DNA from: Desulfobacula sp.
GTDB lineage: Bacteria; Desulfobacterota; Desulfobacteria; Desulfobacterales; Desulfobacteraceae
Assembly (NCBI GenBank): GCA_023139225.1
Contig: JAGLNZ010000262.1
Location: 1 to 8,918, forward strand
Length of the DNA: 8,918 nucleotides
Direction: 5' to 3'
In this document: positions 5,406 through 8,918 of the stretch, one piece after another
How the letters are laid out: each line of letters starts with the position of its first letter
Numbering within the stretch: position 1 is the first letter of the stretch
Notes under the pieces: generated by a model
Seen by the model: only the letters and a program-made list of their open reading frames with translations
Database searches by the model: none
What the model was told of the DNA's origin: nothing
Made by a program: the position numbers and the translations under genes

Positions 5406-6752
5406 TTATTTAAGTCCGACCAATGCCAGATCATCTCCCAGATCTTTACGCTCATTTTCCCCTAAAACACCCATTGACAGGCATAATATTGTCCATAAAT
5501 GCACGGCCTTAAACCTTGCCTTATAATAATCACTTACGTCCAGTATCTGATCGTGACAATTATTACACGGTGTGATGCAGTAAGCAGCCCCGGTCTCAAG
5601 GATCTGGTCAAGCTTAACCTTCCCGTAAGAAAGCCTTTCTTCTTTAAAGTCTGACAGGATGGCACCTCCCCCTCCACCACAGCAATAATTATTGGAACGG
5701 TTTGGAACCATATCAACAAAATTTTCCTCTCCCACAGCTTCTGTCACCACAAATCTAAGTTCATCAGCAATGAAATCCCCATAACTTTTCCTTACCAGGT
5801 GGCAGGGATCTTGAAGTGTAAATTTAATTTTCAGATCCTGGTTCCAGTCAGAGCTCACCTTCAGGGTGCCCTTTCGTATCCAGCGGGCATAATATTCGAT
5901 AATGCTTTTAACTTCAAATGAATGGGATATGTTGAATTTTTCAAGTCCGTGTCTCAGCGCAAAAAAATCATGCCCGCATTCTGTATTTAAAAGGACTTTG
6001 CACCCCAATCCTTCAACAACAGCGGCCTTTTTTCTGATAATTTTTTCCCAGGACTCGTTATCGCCAAGAAAAAACCCGAAATTTTCCGCTGCCCATCCTT
6101 TTGAGCCATATGTCCAGTCTGCACCGGCAAGGTGGAGAATTTTCCACAAAGGAGCCATCTCCTGCGGCTGTGTTAACGGCATCTTTGAATTCTGGTTTAA
6201 GAAAAGCACGGCATCTTTTTTATCCATGGGAACATCAAGCTCTTCAAACCCCTGCTGTGTTTGTCTTACCTCATCAACAACATCCTCAACGATAAATCTC
6301 CAGTCCTCAACGCTGATCCCGGCAGTAGAACAGGTATCATTTTTAATTGATCTTGCGCAGTCTTCTACAATACCTTTAGGCCTTTTTTCCTTTGGCCATT
6401 GACTTCGAACGGCAAGAACCAGTTGCGGAATGTCAATCTTCATGGGGCATACATGGACACAGCGATTACATGTGGTACACATCCATACCCAGTCATTGGT
6501 CATGATCTCTTCATCCAACCCTAAAGTTATCATTCGGACAAATTTTCTGGGATCCATCCCGGCAAGACCGCTGGCCGGACATCCCGAGGAACAGGCACCA
6601 CAGGTAAAACACGAATTCAGATTCTCCCCTTTTGGCAGCATGGACATAACAAGATCCTTGAGCATATTCTTACTTCCAATACCTAACTCAACAGGGGAAA
6701 CCCTTATAGCGCCTTTTTCAACACTCGGATTCTCTTGGTCAATTGTTGCCAT
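5406..6752 (-). CDS. HdrD-like iron-sulfur protein (heterodisulfide reductase C/B-type fusion) with one intact CCG domain
   Basis: This 448-residue soluble protein combines an HdrC-like N-terminus with an HdrB-like C-terminus, as in HdrD, DsrK and TmcB. The N-terminal [4Fe-4S] motifs are CFTCGACSSGCP (Cys48/51/54/58) and CTTCNRCVHVCP (Cys92/95/98/102). The C-terminal CCG domain is complete: DPCHLVRKSYG (Cys317), NYCCGGGGGA (Cys357/358) and PCNNCHDQI (Cys396/399), which would hold one non-cubane [4Fe-4S] cluster. The first CCG domain (about 180-300) is degenerate: it keeps LNTECGHDFF (Cys259) but has no CC pair. True heterodisulfide reductases use two such clusters, so reduction of a disulfide is not assured. 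No membrane helix or cytochrome b partner is visible. It lies 18 bp after mvhD and overlaps the ribosome site of the frhB-like gene. The SD of this gene is weak (AGGA about 12 nt upstream). Confidence 0.9.
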   Translation of the reverse strand: MATIDQENPSVEKGAIRVSPVELGIGSKNMLKDLVMSMLPKGENLNSCFTCGACSSGCPASGLAGMDPRKFVRMITLGLDEEIMTNDWVWMCTTCNRCVHVCPMKIDIPQLVLAVRSQWPKEKRPKGIVEDCARSIKNDTCSTAGISVEDWRFIVEDVVDEVRQTQQGFEELDVPMDKKDAVLFLNQNSKMPLTQPQEMAPLWKILHLAGADWTYGSKGWAAENFGFFLGDNESWEKIIRKKAAVVEGLGCKVLLNTECGHDFFALRHGLEKFNISHSFEVKSIIEYYARWIRKGTLKVSSDWNQDLKIKFTLQDPCHLVRKSYGDFIADELRFVVTEAVGEENFVDMVPNRSNNYCCGGGGGAILSDFKEERLSYGKVKLDQILETGAAYCITPCNNCHDQILDVSDYYKARFKAVHLWTILCLSMGVLGENERKDLGDDLALVGLK

Positions 6753-6770
6753 TTTATCTGTCTATCCTAA

Positions 6771-7193
6771 TCATCTGTCTAAAATTTTCCTTTTATGAGG
6801 GCCCAGTTTTTTTATTTTCCGGGTAAATTCCGTAACCAGGCGAGCAAAAACAGGTGCTTCTGCCGAAGATATCCATTGAAGTTCAAACCGCGCAGGATCA
6901 ACACCGATATCCCCAAGGACCATTGATATTACCTCTGCTCGTAAAGCGGCTTTAGTATTTCCCTCAAAATAATGGCATGCGCCCGGGTGACAGCCCATAA
7001 TCGTGACACCATCCGCACCGGCGGTAAATGCTTCCATGATAAGATTCGGATGAACCATGCCGGTACACATCACCCTTATTGGACGCAAATTCGGAGGATA
7101 CTGAAGTCTTGCAACACCGGCAAGATCCGCACCGGTATAAGAACACCAATTACATAAAAATCCTATAATAACAGGTTCAAACCGTGAAGTCAT
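6771..7193 (-). CDS. MvhD/FrhD-like [2Fe-2S] subunit (hydrogenase iron-sulfur / delta subunit family)
   Basis: This 140-residue protein is a stand-alone MvhD, the small electron-transfer subunit that docks on HdrA and links it to a donor such as a hydrogenase, formate dehydrogenase or other oxidoreductase. The family cysteines are in place: IIGFLCNWCSYTGADLAG (Cys14, Cys17), RVMCTGMVHP (Cys43) and MGCHPGACHYFEGN (Cys68, Cys73), which would hold the [2Fe-2S] cluster. In the last motif the commonly seen GDCHY aspartate is Ala72. Length is normal. The ATG at 7193 is preceded by GGAG about 10 nt upstream. It sits 48 bp after hdrA and 18 bp before hdrD, with no hydrogenase large or small subunit nearby, so its usual redox partner is replaced or encoded elsewhere. 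Confidence 0.93.
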   Translation of the reverse strand: MTSRFEPVIIGFLCNWCSYTGADLAGVARLQYPPNLRPIRVMCTGMVHPNLIMEAFTAGADGVTIMGCHPGACHYFEGNTKAALRAEVISMVLGDIGVDPARFELQWISSAEAPVFARLVTEFTRKIKKLGPHKRKILDR

Positions 7194-7241
7194 AAAACAA
7201 GGGCTCCAAATCTTTTATTATCATTCTCATCAAACCTCTTT

Positions 7242-8918
7242 TTACAAGGCGGCCCCGTTAACTGCCGCCTGTACCTGTGCCGAAAGCTGTTCCAGAGTAA
7301 ATCCATGAACCATAATCCCTTCATTGGGGCATGTAGCTGCACAAAGGCCGCATCCCTGACACAAGGCCGGGTCAATAAAGGCCCAGGCATTGGGTTGCCT
7401 GTTTTGTTTTTCTGCCTTAATTATTGATATGGCATGGAAAGGACATACATCTACACAAAGAGCACAGCCATCGCACCTGTCAGTAACAAATGCTTTAATG
7501 GCTTCTGATTTGATCTCTTCTTGTAGCAGCAGTGCCGACACCCTGAATGCTGCTGCCCTGGCCTGTTCAATGGATTCATCCAAGGGTTTGGGATAGTTGC
7601 AGATACCGGCAAGAAACAGACCGGCCACAGACAAATCCACAGGCTTGAGTTTGGGATGGGCACCATTGAAAAATCCGTCTGAATTAATAGAAAATTTGAA
7701 AAAATCCGCAAGGTGTTTATTATCATGGGCTACAACTCCCGTCGCCAGTGCCAGATAGTCCGCCGCAATCCTGACCGGGCGGCGGGCAATGGGATCAAAT
7801 ACTTCAATGATTAATAGATTGGACGCTTTTTTAACCTTTGGTTTTCTTATGGTTTCATACCGGATAAACATTACCCCAAGATCCCTTGCTTCTTTGTAAT
7901 ACTCCTCCCACTCACCATAGGTTCTGATCTCCCTGTAAAGAATATAAACCTTGATGTCCGGATTCATCTGTTTTAACTCAATGGCGGTCTTCACGGAATG
8001 AATACAGCATATCCTGCTGCAATAAGGTCTTTTGGGTTCCCTGGAACCTACACACTGAATAAATACAACACTTTGGGTCTTATTAACTTTACCGGGATGG
8101 TAAAGCACCTTTTTGTCAAACTCCATCTGGGTCATTACCCTTGGTTCATCACCATAAAGATATTCTTCAGGGACAGCCTCTTTACCGCCGGTGGCCACGA
8201 TGGCAGCACCAAAATAGATTTGTTTAATTTTCCCGTTAATATTGACAATACCCTTAAAATTACCCATTGATCCTGAAGCCGATTCCAATGTCGCTTTTTT
8301 GTAAACAATAATTTTTTTATTTTGATTCAACCGGGTAATAAGATCTTTGAGCATGGGACCAACTTTTTCTCCCTTGAAACAGGTTTCAAGGTTTAATGCA
8401 TTCCCCCCCAGGATATCACTTTTTTCAATCAATATGGTTTCAACTCCCAGCCGGGCAAGGGTAAGGGCACTGTCCATACCCACAAGACCCCCCCCCACAA
8501 CAAGGGCCTTTTGAACGACTTTAATCCGGTCCTGTTTAAGCGGATAATTACAAGCCACCTTTGCTATGGCCATCCGAACCTGATCTTTTGCTTTTTGAGT
8601 CGCACTCTTTGAGTCTTGTTGATGTACCCAGGAATTTTGATTCCTGATATTGGCCATTTCGACCATAAACCCGTTTAATTGCGCTGTTTTTAATGTTTCC
8701 TGGAACATGTGCTCATGGGTTCTTGGGGTACAGGCAGCAATAACAATCCGATTTAAATTAAATTCATGAATCTTGTCGATAATACTTTCCTGGGCATCGG
8801 CGGAACAGGAAAAAAGATTGTTTTCAACATACGCCACATAAGGCAGCCTGGCTGCATATGCCACCACCTGATCCACATCAACAATGCCCGCAATATTGAC
8901 ACCGCATGAACAGACAAA
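7242..8918 (-). CDS. hdrA: HdrA-like FAD/iron-sulfur protein lacking the inserted ferredoxin domain, 5' end cut by window
   Basis: The frame is open to the window edge. The 14 codons before an internal GTG at 8876 encode FVCSCGVNIAGIVD, the conserved HdrA N-terminus, so only a few residues are missing. Numbering from the first visible codon (558 residues): N-terminal HdrA domain about 1-130 (Cys3, Cys5, Cys38, AACTPRTHE at 62-70); FAD motif VVGGGLVGMDSALTLARLG about 140-158; unusual cluster motif QCVGSREPKRPYCSRICC (Cys289, 300, 304, 305); C-terminal ferredoxin motifs Cys482/485/488/492 (CDGCALCVDVCP) and Cys520/523/526/530 (CQGCGLCAATCP). HdrA is the flavin site of electron bifurcation in methanogens. 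Here the stretch between SMGNFKGIV and AAIVATGG is very short, so the ferredoxin domain usually inserted there (and the preceding DCSxCILxPKM cysteines) is absent. First gene in view of a four-gene operon; its promoter lies outside. Confidence 0.95.
   Translation of the reverse strand, partial: FVCSCGVNIAGIVDVDQVVAYAARLPYVAYVENNLFSCSADAQESIIDKIHEFNLNRIVIAACTPRTHEHMFQETLKTAQLNGFMVEMANIRNQNSWVHQQDSKSATQKAKDQVRMAIAKVACNYPLKQDRIKVVQKALVVGGGLVGMDSALTLARLGVETILIEKSDILGGNALNLETCFKGEKVGPMLKDLITRLNQNKKIIVYKKATLESASGSMGNFKGIVNINGKIKQIYFGAAIVATGGKEAVPEEYLYGDEPRVMTQMEFDKKVLYHPGKVNKTQSVVFIQCVGSREPKRPYCSRICCIHSVKTAIELKQMNPDIKVYILYREIRTYGEWEEYYKEARDLGVMFIRYETIRKPKVKKASNLLIIEVFDPIARRPVRIAADYLALATGVVAHDNKHLADFFKFSINSDGFFNGAHPKLKPVDLSVAGLFLAGICNYPKPLDESIEQARAAAFRVSALLLQEEIKSEAIKAFVTDRCDGCALCVDVCPFHAISIIKAEKQNRQPNAWAFIDPALCQGCGLCAATCPNEGIMVHGFTLEQLSAQVQAAVNGAAL

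Noticed and set aside
5902..6402. 166-codon plus-strand open frame
   Set aside because: It lies wholly antisense to the well-supported hdrD-like gene, has no recognisable motif, and its composition is that of a shadow frame.

Overview
The window reads as chromosome from an anaerobic sulfate-reducing or related bacterium of the Desulfobacterota, most likely near the Desulfobacteraceae. This is inferred from Hdr-type flavin/iron-sulfur proteins rich in cysteine clusters, a short CbiX chelatase, a Cache-domain chemoreceptor with a deltaproteobacterial-style hairpin tip, and moderate-to-low GC. I recognise no transposase, phage gene, CRISPR array, tRNA or rRNA.

The layout is three blocks. Left block (1-2737, minus strand): a Cache-HAMP chemoreceptor starting at a TTG codon behind a good sigma70-like promoter, then a 120-residue CbiXS-type sirohydrochlorin chelatase, then the N-terminal part of a class I glutamine amidotransferase cut by the window edge. 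Middle block (3045-4254, plus strand): a CrcB/FluC fluoride channel, a DUF190 PII-like protein whose Shine-Dalgarno overlaps the crcB stop, and a YbgC-type acyl-CoA thioesterase with its own promoter. A 307-bp divergent intergenic region separates the first two blocks. It holds the receptor promoter and a possible 42-codon CxxC reading frame. Right block (4276-8918, minus strand): a tight four-gene operon, hdrA-like, mvhD-like, hdrD-like and frhB-like. The hdrA 5' end lies just outside the window.

The right block is the most interesting part. It looks like a cytosolic flavin-based electron-transfer module with no hydrogenase or formate dehydrogenase subunit in view. The HdrA-like protein (FAD plus C-terminal ferredoxin clusters) would pass electrons through the MvhD-like [2Fe-2S] protein and the HdrD-like protein, with the FrhB-like flavoprotein as a second flavin entry or exit point. 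Two features set it apart from textbook methanogen Hdr. The HdrA lacks the ferredoxin domain normally inserted in its thioredoxin-reductase-like part. The HdrD keeps only one complete CCG (non-cubane cluster) domain. The physiological donor and acceptor cannot be read from the sequence.
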